Shown piece after piece: positions 11,299-23,180 of a DNA stretch of 64,000 nt (its first letter is position 1; each line of letters opens with the position of its first letter). This DNA is from Leguminivora glycinivorella (Eukaryota; Arthropoda; Insecta; Lepidoptera; Tortricidae). Under the pieces are notes generated by a model. The model was not told the DNA's origin. It did no database searches and saw nothing but the letters and a program-made list of their open reading frames with translations. A program made the position numbers and the translations under genes. The stretch spans positions 13,968,783-14,032,782 of the forward strand of contig NC_062980.1 of NCBI RefSeq assembly GCF_023078275.1, in the 5' to 3' direction.

Positions 11299-12040
11299 CA
11301 ACATAGAAGGTTGGAAACGTGGTGAGACCATCATGAGAGAATACAAGGACATGTTCATGAATCAGTATCTGCTCAGCTTAAGAGAACGTTACAAAAATTC
11401 AACAAAACAACCCAGAATTATAACTCATAATGAACCATGTGTTGGGGACATTGTACAAATGAAAGGTGATACTAAGAACAGAGAGAACTGGAAGGTAGGA
11501 AAGATCGTTGAATTAATTAAAGGAGCTGATGGATTATGTAGAGTTGCTAGAGTGAAGATCGACAATGGTATATTTACAAGATCCTTATTACACTTATACC
11601 CTTTGGAAGTAGAAGACGTTCCAACACCTAACAATTTGTCTAATCATCAATTAGAGGAAGAACCTACAACAAGGACAAAAGAAATGAGAATAGAAGAAAG
11701 TACAGATTCTTCAGTGATACAAAGAGAGTCGTATCCGGATGTACAACTAGAAATAGAGCTTGACACAACTGATAACATGGACGTGGACACGGCACATAGC
11801 AAAGAGACGACAGAGGAGAACCTCAACGTTCCTAATGCAGACAAAGATATGATAGAATTAAACATAGAGCAGAAATGTGATAATATAAACCCAAAGGCTG
11901 ATATGGCTGATGAGAGCTATGAGTCAGAAGTAAACCAGTCTGACAATGAAAGGCAAATGAGGACTGCGGCGGTCCAAGCTAGGGAGAAAATCCGAGAGTG
12001 GACCCGCCATTTGATGACCACACTAACTGCATCGTTATAG
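11299..12040 (+). pseudogene. Integrase C-terminal region (DUF5641 type) of BEL/Pao
   Basis: The frame is open from about 11299 (EGWKRGETI just before the first ATG at 11333) to the stop at 12040. It contains QYLLSLRERYKN, then VGDIVQMKGD, NWKVGKIVELIKGADG and CRVARVKI, ending FTRSLLHLYPLE. That is the C-terminal domain that follows the integrase core in BEL/Pao pol. An acidic, low-complexity tail of about 135 residues follows. The catalytic DDE core is not present upstream. In the parent element this would be the end of a single Pol polyprotein. Confidence 0.85.
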
Positions 12041-12055
12041 CTCGCTCGGCGGGTG

Positions 12056-14385
12056 TGTCGCGGACTCCCGCGATGTGTACATATTACAACACGCAACACA
12101 TATGACAGCTTCAAATTAGTCTATGGTAAGCTAGACGTTTCCTTTTCCTTTTTGATTGCGCCATCTTTATGTCAAAGTTAGTTTGTGAGTGTGCGATATA
12201 AAAGTTATAAAGTGCCTCGTGAAAGCCTCATGCATCTTCCCTTCGGCTCTCCAAAAGCTAAGTATAATATGAATATAAGAGATATAAAAGAGGACGTGTT
12301 GATCCCACTCATATATTTATTTATTTGGAGCTCGAGATGCATACCATGTTTAATACTTGAGTCATGTTTGAATCATGTATCTTATTTGAGACTGAATACG
12401 CTTACCGATCACTGTGATTAATGTGTTGAGACTGTTGACTTAATACAGAAAGATGTTCATGAGATTAGTGAGAGAGAATGATATCGTTTGTGCGTGAATT
12501 GAGTGTTGCGCACGTTTTGTTTATGTTACTAGTGAAATATTAAGAATGACTGATATACCTTGTTGCGACAGGTATGCTTAACCTTTAAGAGGAATTTGAG
12601 ACCTTACACAGCTAGAGGCATCATGGCCTGGGCGAGATTGCGCCACATAGAGAAATGTATACTTACTTCGTTAATGAGACTTGTCACCTTACTGTAGCTA
12701 GCAGACTTATTAACTGATTATGGTTAAGTAGATTAGATGCCTGTGACTAGATCTACTAACAACTTTTATTGTGAATTCCACATGACATGACTTACTTAAG
12801 CCTTGAGAAGTTTTACCTGACAAATGTGCTTCCAGACTAAGCTTCAATGACACATGATACAATGTATTGTTTATTTATGAGTATATAAAGGATGGTTGCG
12901 ACCAGGTCCTCATGACTATTTACTATTTGATGAAATAGCTTATATAGTGAGAAATTGAATTACACAGTTGTAATCATCACATTGATATTTTCATATATAC
13001 CAATTTATAGATAGATAGAAGACAGGAGAAACTGACTTCATTATTAAATAATACTTGCGGATTAAATAGTTCCTACAATATTGACATATTCAGACAATAC
13101 CAATTCCCAAATGAATAGAGACCATGGAGACTGAACTTGAAATTATTAATTTATTACATGTTTGATAAAGTGGTTCTATATGAGATATAATATTACATAG
13201 GTAGTTGTGGTCTTAATAAAGTTATGCCACAAAGAGAAAGATATTGTTTACACATAGTGCGTCTGTCTTGTTTGCGTACCTAGCGTTATAATAAGAAGTC
13301 TGAAGTATCTTATTGTGATTGAGATACTTACCCCCTTAAGAGTTTGGGGATGAGGCTGCGGCCTGACTGCGGTCAACTTGTATAAGAGGCTGCGGCCTGA
13401 CTGCGGTCAACTTGTATAAGAGGCTGCGGCCTGACTGCGGTCAACCTGTATTAGAGGCTGAGGCCTATAAGGTGAAAAAGGATGGTTGCGACCAGGTCCT
13501 CATGACTATTTACCATTAGAGGCTGAGGCCTATAAAGTGAATGAGGATGCTATCCTTCATATAGATGTTGCATTGCCTTCACCATGGTCGGTGATGAAAT
13601 AGAGGAATTACATTTGAATTTGTGGCTGTGTAGCCTTCTTACGGTTATCGAACGAATGTGTAACGTTGTGTTACAACCGGTGCAATTACTTATGTGTTGA
13701 CATACAAATATGATCATATTATACGTTATAACCAATCTTAATAAATCCAATATATGGATATATCATACCATATTTTACAAGCCATATTATTATTATTATT
13801 TTAAACCCAGATCGGTTCATGCGATGAACTAGCAGCTATACTAATATAATTCTACAACATAAATACATTCATATATATTATAATTCTCATATGGATAAGG
13901 AATAATAAGGACCAAGTCCTCAGGATTGTTTCCCAATTGATTGAGACAGTAAAAACAATAGCAATCATAATACTTCAATATATTCTTGATATTACTATAA
14001 TAATAATTGTTCATGTTATAAATACATAGGTTGTGTACCTTAGTGACCCATGGTCATAAAACTATTTTCTATACAGGTGGTGGCATATAATCCGGTGGAA
14101 GCTATCAGCTGTGCTGAGAGCTTATGGGCGAGAGAGCCACCGAGGTCATATCTTCAGCTCAAGGTATGAATCATTTCCTTCTCAGTGTAACCAACCTCTT
14201 ATCTCAACAATGTTAGCGAAGCAGATGATGATGATTTGTTATATTACTAAAATGATGCACATGTCAGGTCAAAGGTAGAATTGTACCTCATTATTTAGGA
14301 CTGAAATTGTCCTCACAAACTCACAAGCAAACGAGAGCTCAGGCAAGGAACTCATATAGAAACGTTTTGTATCAGAGTCGATACA
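12056..14385 (+). repeat. 3' LTR of the BEL/Pao element (2,330 bp)
   Basis: Offset from the 5' LTR by exactly 7,469 bases at both ends, so no length difference has arisen. It contains the same 34-bp x 3 array (13352-13453) and acceptor-exon-donor module (14077-14163). It is preceded by a G-rich GGCGGGTG that could be part of the polypurine tract. It is followed by the ATGCG target duplication. Confidence 0.92.
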
Positions 14386-14713
14386 ATGCGGTTAAGAGCA
14401 GCTCGGGCTCGAGCGGTGCGCCGGCCGCCGCGAACAGGCGCCGCCGCCGCCGCGCCGGCACCGCGCCCGGCATGCCAACCACCACATTCGCTCTTGGCAC
14501 TTGCAGCCCCATTCTCTCAAGCACGGATGCGTCATCTACTCTATGGTGAAACAGTTGACGGTAATGCATAATATGCAGCAGTTTACGTCTGGTTTCTAGA
14601 GTTTGAAGACCAACCATTCCTGTTACGAATAGAGATGGATACATATATGGGTAATATCCGTACAGTCGTTTGTAAATGTGCCTACAGAACTTCCTCTGCA
14701 CTCTTTCTAGCAT
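14386..14713 (-). pseudogene. C-terminal fragment of a non-LTR reverse transcriptase ORF2 (right part)
   Basis: Minus-strand frame starting MLERVQRKFCRHIYKRLYG, then YPSLFVTGMVGLQTLETRR, the typical segment after the RT domain in Jockey/R1-like elements. It is followed by an unusually GC-rich, arginine- and alanine-rich stretch (14390-14470). It is truncated at its 5' side near 14713 and continues at 4581-4341 across the BEL/Pao insertion. Dead on arrival: 5'-truncated and frame-shifted. Confidence 0.75.
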
Positions 14714-14750
14714 AGTGTTTTGTTCTTATTAGAAAGAATGCATTAAAATA

Positions 14751-15278
14751 AGCATCTTTTATAAATTAAAGTTTTTTTAAAACCTACTAATTTAGGAGTT
14801 AGAGTGGTGCAAAGTTGCAAAATTTTCCCGTAGCATTACTAAGGCGCCAGAGACAGAAAGCGATATCCACGGAGCCCCGCTTATTACAGAAACTGCACAG
14901 AATAGGAGCCTTCGGCCGTTTGAAGATACCTAACGAACCTAACCTATACCTATATAAAAGTCGTCATTTTGTATCCTACACCGTTTGCGAGACACGCGTT
15001 AATTTTATTAAAGTGCTAGTGCCATTTACTAATCTTAGAACCCTAGTATCTCAGTAAATATTAATGGAGAAGAAAAAGTTTATATAACAAAACATCCTTA
15101 TTTAAACGTGTTCTATATGATTTATCAATATTAACATAGGTTATATTGGTAAAAAAAATCATCGTAAATTTATTGTCTCTGGCGCCTTAGTAAATACTAT
15201 GGGAAAATTCGCAACTTCGTACTGCTCTAACTCCTAAATAAGTAGGTTTTCAAACAACTTCATTCTATAAAAGATGCT
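14751..15278. mobile_element. MITE with about 105-bp inverted repeats
   Basis: The left arm (from AGCATCTTTTATAAA through AGGCGCCAGAGACA, about 14751-14857) is inverted at about 15175-15278 with a modest number of mismatches. TA lies immediately outside both ends, which suits a Tc1/mariner-type insertion. The interior has a short open frame of no recognised family. Confidence 0.75.
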
Positions 15279-16450
15279 TATTATAACGCAATCTTTCATG
15301 TTTTTAAATTACAAACACTTAAAAATAATAAACACGGGCGCGCCATCTGTCGCAGCTGTGGTGCTTTACTCAGGCCACACGCTACAACCATACCGAGCGC
15401 ATTGATCAGCCGCTTAGTTCCAACGCGCGCCAATAGATGGCGCTTAAGCTATATTGGGAAACGGGACAATGACGTCATCTTTTTCGTGCATGCTGCCCGT
15501 AGTAACGAGTTATTAGACGTTATCACGTCAAAAATCATAAAACAAAAAGATCGCTGTCAGGATCGAACCCGAGAACATCCGCATACGAAGCCAGCGCACT
15601 ACCACGGGACTACATCTTGACTTTCTCAATCTGACGAAATTAGTCTAGAGTAAAGCACATCTAATGTCATGTCACGTCACTGAGTATTGAGCGAGACATG
15701 CGCTCCTAGCGGAGAGATTTGTAACTGCAATTAATAGGCCTCAGCTGGTCATTTTTGTGACTGTTCTACTTCGACAGATTTTCCTCCTTACCTCTATTCT
15801 GCATGACAGAGTCACTGACAGCATTTCATTTCATGACAGTGACATCAACGGGGTACGTTCAAATATAAAATTAGGTTTAGTTCCCAAAAAAAAATTCTCT
15901 GGCTAACTGGTCGGTAAGTTGGTATACTCTGTCTGTTTGACAGAGTAATAATAAAATTTAAATATCTTGATGTCGTCCCCTTTTCTCACATTCATTGATT
16001 TGAAAGGTACGACATTATTGTTGCCATTTTAATGAGGAGGCACACTCAAAGATTATGACAGATGGCGCCACCTTATTGGTCCATTACACAGATAAAGAAT
16101 TTTATACGTGAGAGCGAGAAGATATTATTTTCTCTCTCACACATATGAATGACAGTGCTTTAGTTATACTCATAGAAATAGGATGATTTATTATTTATTT
16201 GAATTATTTATTATTTTGAATATTTTCAAAATATGTAAACAAAGCCGCGGCCGCTAGCGGCCGCTGTCGGGCTCAGAAATGGTCACGTTTTGTCATTGGT
16301 AGTCCGACTCTTTCTCACTCATGGGATGTTCATATACGTGACGGCTTCTCTTTCGCACACTTCAGCTGTCTTTAAGCGTAAGCGAAATGATAGGTCTGTG
16401 GTTATACTTCCGTGAATGACAGTGACTGGTAACTAGACGTGGACTTGGAC
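15279..16450. other. Intergenic region with SINE fragment and NotI-type palindrome
   Basis: No host gene found. At about 15548-15605 there is an antisense B-box-like GGATCGAACCCG, probably a SINE fragment. At 16247-16264 there is a perfect 18-bp GC palindrome made of two GCGGCCGC sites around TA, striking in AT-rich DNA. Several GGCGCCA-type motifs occur nearby (15422, 16070), which recur in other repeats of the window. Confidence 0.4.
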
Positions 16451-16452
16451 TA

Positions 16453-16995
16453 GACCTAGACCAAAGACCTTTACAGGGGACAGCTTAATCACATATTTTC
16501 CATACGAAATTGAACCTTATTACTGAAACAGAAAGTCGATCGTATCAGACTAGCGAAAACGGTCCACATGAGAGGGCATTGTTTGGGCTGGTGTCCCTCT
16601 CGCACGTGTTGCCAGTGTTAATGAGGTTCCCATAGTAGTAGTATTTTTATCTGTATATTACCTGACTTTATAACTTCTTATTTTATTTTAATGTTATATT
16701 CAAACTAGGGTTTCGATATATTTCAAAAAATTTGAAAATAATTATAATGTAATTATTTTGATGCCAGTAAATCAAAGATTTGTATAATTAAAAAATACTT
16801 TCAATTGGGTGTTAGTAGATTTAGTAGTAACTTTGAAAATTGACTGGTATCCCCAATTTATGACAGTGTTGACGTCACTGAATAATGTTGACATTGTCGG
16901 CAAGTGCGAGAGGGACACCAGCCCAAAGAATTACCTCTCATGTGGACACACTTTTTGACCTAACTAAACAATCTAGTTTAATAATTCTAAATCTA
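16453..16995. repeat. Dispersed repeat with internal inverted arms
   Basis: The segment from CCAAAGACCTTTACAGGGG to the TTTATAACTTCTTA block (about 16459-16685) recurs in direct orientation at about 58990-59210. Its core, CATGAGAGGGCATTG with GGGCTGGTGTCCCTCTCGC, is repeated inverted at about 16905-16950. It therefore looks like a foldback MITE of which the distal copy keeps only one half. Confidence 0.7.
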
Positions 16996-17450
16996 TGACC
17001 TAGACACTTGCACAGGCGCCGCCTGGCGGGATAAAATGACAGTGTGCCACCCAAAAATTAAAAAATTAAAAAATTAAAATTATTTATTTGGTAGCAATAC
17101 AATATTTACATAATAAATTAATAAATAAATATTGGGGACACCTTACAGAGATCAACTTAGCCCCAAACTAAGCAAATACAAATACAAAATACAAATAATT
17201 TATTAATAAAAACATAATTGTACAGTGATTGTTCTTAAAGGCTAAGAATTGTTATACATATAAGAGATGTTTTATACAAATGCCTGAGCTAGGATAGTTC
17301 CTGTGTTTCAGGCAGAGGAAGGACTAAATTTGTGATTTATTTTTAATTATTCACTAAAATAAAACTTATAAGAAAATAAACACAAGACTTATTTTCGTAG
17401 GTTCCGAACTATTACATTACATATATATTCATTGTATAATCAATAGGTAA

Positions 17451-18639
17451 TTATTTTACGACCATAAGTAACTTTTCTGTATCATCGTACGTCATATTTT
17501 GCAGGCCTCGTCGTAGAGCACTTTTACAACAAACATAGCTAAGTGGATATAAGTCTAATTTTGCATTTAACCTGTTGTATAGAAACGGCCCCAGAAAGAC
17601 GAAAAATCTAGACGAGAAAACGTGTTTTCTATGTACGGTTTGAATACAAACCATATCTTTCCGCCTTTTGTTATTATAATCTGTGTTGAAGGATATTCGG
17701 CCATGCTGCTTTAATGTTGCGCTTAAAATAAACAATTGACGAACAGTTAGTACTTGACATGATTGATAAAGAAGATCTGTAGGGTATAAAAAAGGTCGGG
17801 AAGTAGCTACTTTTAGCACCGCTCGCTGGGCTCTTTCTAAGTTTAGTAGAGTAGTTTTAGCTGTGCCACCCCAAGATGAAATGCAATATGTTAGTATCGA
17901 TTGACACAGGGCAAAGTAAACTTGTTTGATTAAGTTGTGATCACTGATAGAACGAAGTTTCTTGAATACATAAATTAATTTCCTAACTCTATTACACAGT
18001 ACTTCAATATGATTTTTAAAAGATAGGGTTTCATCAATCATCACTCCTAGATACTTAATTTTATCTGTACAGGCTATCGACGGGCATAAACAATGGTTGT
18101 TTGTCGTATCCTCACAAGTATGTGCGTACAGTTTTAGATTATTGGGAATCGGGTAGGATTTCCGCATGGCAAAACTTATAAAATTCGTTTTGTCAGAGTT
18201 CAATGTTAGTAGGTGAAGTTTTAGCCAGTTAGTTACAATATTAAATCCGTGCTGGGCATGTTCGTGTACCTCATTTGTTGACTTTGCGGAAAAAAGTAGG
18301 GCAGTATCATCTGCGTATGAAATAATTTTGCCACAGTCTAAGTTTAGATTGCATAAGTCATTAATATAAACCAAAAATAGGGTAGAGGCCAAAACGCTTC
18401 CTTGTGGTAAACCAAAAGCTGTGTTTTTTAAGTCGGAGCTGATCATGTTATCTATTTTTACACATTGGGTTCTTTCGTCTAAGTAGCTCGCGATTAATTT
18501 GTTTTGTGTGCCCCTTATACCAAGTAATTCAAGCTTGTGCAGTAAGATTGCAGTAGAAACGGTGTCAAATGCTTTTGCAAGGTCCAAGAAGATACCGATT
18601 GTCTTATTACCCTTATCTAGTTCCTGAACTAAGTAGTCC
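17451..18639 (-). pseudogene. ORF2 C-terminal half: reverse transcriptase palm and thumb
   Basis: The RT continues here with FLDLAKAFDTV, then GLPQGSVLASTLFLVYIND, and the catalytic ISYADDTALLF (YADD box), followed by the thumb-like region (KYLGVMIDETLSFKNHI) and the C-terminal block with LLNLERAQRAVLK. All catalytic aspartates are present. The ORF's apparent beginning upstream of 18639 is LTR sequence and does not belong to it. Confidence 0.88.
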
Positions 18640-20153
18640 GTTAGTGTCGCGACGTTTCGCGAGTTACCTGGCAACACTACCAACTGAACGAAACAACCTC
18701 CATTCAAACTAGTAAAAACCTGTTTGTCACTTTATGGCGTGTTGAATTTAATTATGTAAATTAATATTCGAATCAGTGCTCATCAAGGGGAGCCGAGTCA
18801 CCAAAGAAAGCTAAGTGGTGTTTTATATCTCTATGATAAAAGAGGAGTTATTTTCCCAAAACGTTCTCGTACATTTAACCTAAAACTAACTTTTCATAAT
18901 TGAATATTATTGCTATGCATTATTACAAAGTTTACGATGATGATGTTTCCGTTATGGATGATATATTGAAATGAGTGTGGCAGGGAGTTGTTACACGTTT
19001 ATGCATATAAAGATCATGTAGTTAACATGATTGCATCACAAAATGGCGCATGTTGAATGCGGGAAAGAGCCAACGTGGCTGTAAGTCAGCGCGGCCCCAA
19101 CGAGTTTGGGACCAGGCATCGGGTAGCCCTGATGCTGGTATGACCGCCACCGGGGGCTGGGGGTGCGGTCCAGCCTTAGTAATTGTGCTATCTATTTAAT
19201 ATGAGGAAAGTTATGAGTTTGGCTGGGGTTGGAGTCGCGCCCCAGGCCTTGGTAAACGCCAGTGAGTTTGTGAGACCTGGCCGCTGACACCTGAAGGCCA
19301 TGGGTTCACGCATCCTCTGGGAGGACCCCCAAGATGGTGATCACTGTAAGGGCCCTCGGGCATGTGTACAGACTAGCGCTACTCTGAGAGGGTTGACGAA
19401 CCTTCATACACATTTTGGGTCTAATAATGATATTTGTCAGGCGTTGGCCACTAGTGTGGAGCGTTGTGACATACCATGTAAATGTATAGCTTTAAGTTTG
19501 TATATTGTGTCTAAGAAAATGTATGATTTGATAAAGATGGATTTGGTAATGTGCCAGATGAAAGAACTACCTGATTTCCCTATGGGTTTTTCATGTGTTG
19601 GTTAAATTCATGTTTATGAAACACCTATGATTTACCTAAAAGTGGCTTTGATAATGTGGTTACCACAGAGAGGTTCTGTGGCTTATGAAACATCTATGAT
19701 GTAACTATAAGTGGCTTTGATAATATGTGTACGACAGAGGTGTTCTGTTGTTTATGAAATATCTCTAATAATCTGTAATGTGTTGATCTATGTGTGGTGT
19801 TAATGTACTTGCCTTAGTTGTGTTTATGAGAGACATGTTTGAGAAGTGTACTTTGTAAGAGAATGGTTACAAAGCTTTCATATTGAGTTTGACTATCATA
19901 TGTGGAATTTTGTATCCTGAATATGCTGAATTGAGTTGATATATCTCAATACATTAGTTGAGATAATAGCAACTATAATGAAAGACAAATGTTGTTAGAA
20001 ATTGACTTTGTTTACTGATTTACTGCATTATTTGTGTAGTACTTTGGTATGAATATTGATGCACCATAATGGTGGCTGGAAAGTATCTTTGAGATACTTT
20101 ACATATGTATTTAAGTGCTACATTTATGTAGTTCAAAGGGAACTAACATGATG

Positions 20154-20290
20154 ATGGTCATGATAATGATAATGGTCATGATAATGATAATGGTCATGAT
20201 AATGATAATGGTCATGATAATGATAATGGTCATGATAATGATAATGGTCATGATAATGATAATGGTCATGATAATGATAATGATGATGAT
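20154..20290. repeat. 18-bp minisatellite inside the solo LTR
   Basis: About seven tandem copies of CATGATAATGATAATGGT. It is nearly homogeneous, so it has expanded recently. The plus-strand open frame across it (repeating MVMIMI) is a by-product of the repeat. Confidence 0.92.
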
Positions 20291-20488
20291 GATGAAATAG
20301 TTGGAACTGTGATAACTTTAATAAGCAACTTGGAATTAATGATTTCAGTGAGATTTGAGAACCTATAATGGAAAGAATATAACATGAAATTAACCTTGTA
20401 ATAATACTTGCATAGAACTAAATGTGTGATATTATATAGAGATAATTTAGTGACTTTGTAAGTCATAGTTACCCCTTTTTTAATACAG

Positions 20489-20597
20489 ATCTTGAGATGC
20501 CAGTCATGCTGACCAGTGTGGAAGCAACGAGGACAGCGGTTAGAGAAAGGCTCTAACAGTCATTCCATACATGCAGTGTAGCCACTGCTAACCAAAG
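20489..20597 (+). promoter_or_regulatory. Putative spliced leader exon in the solo LTR
   Basis: Bounded by TTTTTTAATACAG and GGTATGAATCATTCC, at a similar place (about 140 bases before the LTR end) as 6608-6694 is in the other LTR. The exon body differs, while the donor context is kept. This supports a conserved splicing role of the LTR in both families. Confidence 0.5.
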
Positions 20598-20745
20598 GTA
20601 TGAATCATTCCTTTGCTTGACTGACGTTTATACAGATTGAGTTATAATGATAGCAGTTATAGTGATAAACCTTTGGAGATGAATTCAGGCAATTGTTTTA
20701 ATTCTTTTTGTTCCAAACTTATTCCCCAGAGTTTGGAACAGTTAG

Positions 20746-22500
20746 TTCGTGTACAGCATCTGCGGTTGATAAATTGGCTCTAAAGCCAAATTGCGTCTTT
20801 GCTAATAGAGTCTGCTTCTCTAGGTATTGAACAAGTCTATTATTAATAATTTTTTCCAGAATTTTAGATGTGGCCGGTAAAATGGAGATGGGTCTGTAAT
20901 TGGTCACTTGAGATTTGCTACCAGATTTATGAACCGGAATTATAATGGACTTTTTTAGACATTTAGGAAAAATTCCTTCAGAGATGCACATTTGAAAAAT
21001 GAACGCTAATGGGGGGACTAGGATGTGTCTGAAACATTTTAGTATTTTATTCGATATGCCATCCCAACCAACTGCGCTATCGTTTTTCAGGCTCATGATA
21101 ATCCTTTCAACTTCAGCCTCATCCGTGTTTAACAACACGAAAGAGTTAGAGGATTTATTTGTACTCGAGTGGGAGTGTGTGGTGGACGGAAACGGGCCTT
21201 GGACTTTTTCTGCTAGATTTTTTCCTATATTTACGAAGAACTCGTTTGCGTAATTAGCAGCCGAAAACTCTGACGAGCCTGTTTGCAACAAGCATGCCGA
21301 TGACTCACGTTGTTTTGCTGTATATGTTACGTTTTTAATATATTTCCATACTAGTTTACTGTTTTTTCCTGCAGTTTCCAGCTGTGTTTTGTCGTAATTG
21401 GCTTTTACCTTTTTTAGTAGGTTGTTACAAAAATTACGATATCTTTTATACGATATTTGTAATATAAGGTTTTCCGGGTGCGCTTTGGCTTTCAAATGTA
21501 ATTTATCCCTGTGTCTCATAGATCGAAGAAGTCCTGGGGTAATAATCCACGGTTTTATGTTGAAATTCTTACTATTTATACGTGTTTTTTTAGTGTTAAG
21601 TAATATAGCTTGTTGCACATTTTTAATAAAGTACAACATGCTATTTTCTGCATCAGCAGAATTGTAAACAGGGTCAAAGTCAATATGTCGCAAATCATCC
21701 TCCAGTTTGTTTATATTTAATTTAGTGACAAATTGCGGCCGCTTGCATGCATTACGTGACTTATAATAGAGGGTTAGTAGAGCAGCACTGTGATCAGTTA
21801 CTGTAGAGTTAGTTACAATTGCTAAAGCTGAGAAATTCGATTTTACTATAGTATGGTCTAAGCAGGATCCGCTGTGATGCGTAGGAAACGTGTGCGCTGG
21901 GAGTAAACCATGAAAAGAGCACAGGTTAAGGTAGCTCTGGGCTGTTGAAGTCGTTTCTCCATTTTCATTTAGAATGTTGATGTTTATATCGCCTATCAAT
22001 ATTATATTTTTAAAGGACGTTAATGTACTTAAATTTTCATCTAGAGACTCGATAAAATTGTTGATATTTCTGAAGGATGGTGGTCTATATAAGGCTAGTA
22101 TTGCAGTTTCTGATCCAATTTTAATTAAAAGTCGGTTGCAATCTAGTAGAACGGGTTCCTCAACTGTGATCTTTAAATTATTTTTTGTATAGACAACTAC
22201 ACCGTCATTTTGATTATAATTTACCTTGCTGCTGTATGTTGTGTAACCTGGCATATCCGGTAGGTTACTGTGCGGACTGAGCCAACATTCCGTTAATACA
22301 ATGATGTCACATGTAATATCGAGTCTTTGTAGAAATACAGTAAAATTATCAAAATTCTTTGAAATACTGCGAATATTTTGAGTTAAAATCGTTAGTGGGT
22401 TCCGGCAGAGACGAATATGTTGTTTGCAAGTGTCGACATCGCATATTTTAGACTCTGATACAGAAAAATTATCTAGGTCAGACAATATCCTATTATTCAT
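20746..22500 (-). pseudogene. ORF2 N-terminal half: AP-type endonuclease and RT fingers
   Basis: Begins at the ATG ending at 22500. The endonuclease shows ILTQNIRSISKNF, VLTECWL, the substrate loop GDINI and the terminal SCLDHTIV with TDHSAALL (the catalytic Asp-His pair). The RT begins with SAVGWDGISNKILK, KKSIIIPVHKSGSK, NYRPISILPATSKILEK and QFGFRANLSTADAVHEL. The reading frame then runs into LTR DNA and stops. This is the endonuclease-RT order of CR1/Jockey-group elements; the precise clade needs a phylogeny. Confidence 0.88.
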
Positions 22501-22556
22501 GTTTAGAATAAGCTAATTTAACAAAAAGTGCTAAAAATAAGTTAAAAGTGACGCTC

Positions 22557-23180
22557 TCAGGCGCCCTCATAGTCTATAGAGTTTATAAACCTTTTCTCGG
22601 CCATTTGTCTCGCTGGGCAATCGGGGTCGCCTGTTTGGTGGTCGCTCGGTTTCCTGAAGTGCGAGCAGGTTGCACACTTCGGAGGTGTGTCCTTTTTTGG
22701 GCATTCTTTGATTGTGTGCCCCGCTTCGCCGCAATGTCCGCAGATGTTGCACTCCATTTTACAGGTCTTTGCCGCATGGTTGTAGAGCTGGCATTTAAAG
22801 CAGCGGGTTACCAATGTAAAATCTCTCACAGGACACGATGACCAATTCACAAAAACTCTGTTATTTTTAATTAGGGCCTTGCGGATCACTCCAGGAACCT
22901 CAATTATGTAATTACAGGACTCGGAATCTTTTTTCCCGGATTTGTGACTAAGTCTCGTGGCGGTCATAAATTTCTCGAGCGTCCAGTCCTGTACCTTATC
23001 GACTAAGTTTTGTTTGAAAATGCACTTCAGGACATCGTTTTCGTGCATTTCCGATGGAACTCCAATTATAACAATTCTGGGCTTGCGTTTTAATGGCTCG
23101 TCAACGGTCAGTCCAGAGGTCGTAAGCTGTGATGACTGTTTCAATTTTAGGATGTCTTCTTTTGAATCAGTGCTTATCAC
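22557..23180 (-). pseudogene. ORF1 (Gag-like) with zinc knuckles
   Basis: The 207-residue frame begins on a GTG at 23180, so its true start must be upstream. Around 23283 there is an ATG and a frame, but it is separated by a stop and an A-run slip near 23190, so the copy is broken. The C-terminal half has CFKCQLYNHAAKTC, CNICGHCGEAGHTIKECP and CATCSHFRKPSDH, RNA-binding CCHC-type knuckles. The RRM-like middle (PRIVIIGVPSEMHENDVLK) suits ORF1p of this group. It lies 57 bases upstream of ORF2. Confidence 0.8.

Larger units (their letters stand above)
4582..14390 (+). mobile_element. BEL/Pao LTR retrotransposon with gutted pol, including target duplications
   Basis: The element proper is 4587-14385 (9,799 bp). 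It is flanked by a perfect 5-bp target duplication, ATGCG, at 4582-4586 and 14386-14390. Both LTRs are exactly 2,330 bp, starting TGTCGCGG and ending GATACA (TG...CA). The internal part keeps a leader, an intact BEL/Pao gag, a short piece of reverse transcriptase, and the integrase C-terminal region. Protease, most of RT, RNase H and the integrase core are missing. I saw only two differences between the LTRs (4623 against 12092, and 5672 against 13141), so the insertion is recent. It was probably mobilised with proteins supplied in trans. I did not recognise a primer-binding site after the 5' LTR. Confidence 0.93.
18645..20740. mobile_element. Solo LTR, BEL/Pao type (2,096 bp)
   Basis: Starts TGTCGCGACG and ends TTTGGAACA (TG...CA), with a perfect 5-bp target duplication GTTAG at 18640-18644 and 20741-20745. 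The start resembles that of the full element's LTR (TGTCGCGGAC), though most of the sequence differs, so it is from another family. It contains an 18-bp minisatellite (20154-20290) and an exon-like module near the 3' end. No coding frame in it matches a known family. A solo LTR arises by recombination between the two LTRs of one insertion. Confidence 0.9.

Noticed and set aside
20115..20300. Frame encoding repeated MVMIMI
   Set aside because: It is the translation of an 18-bp minisatellite inside a solo LTR, not a protein.
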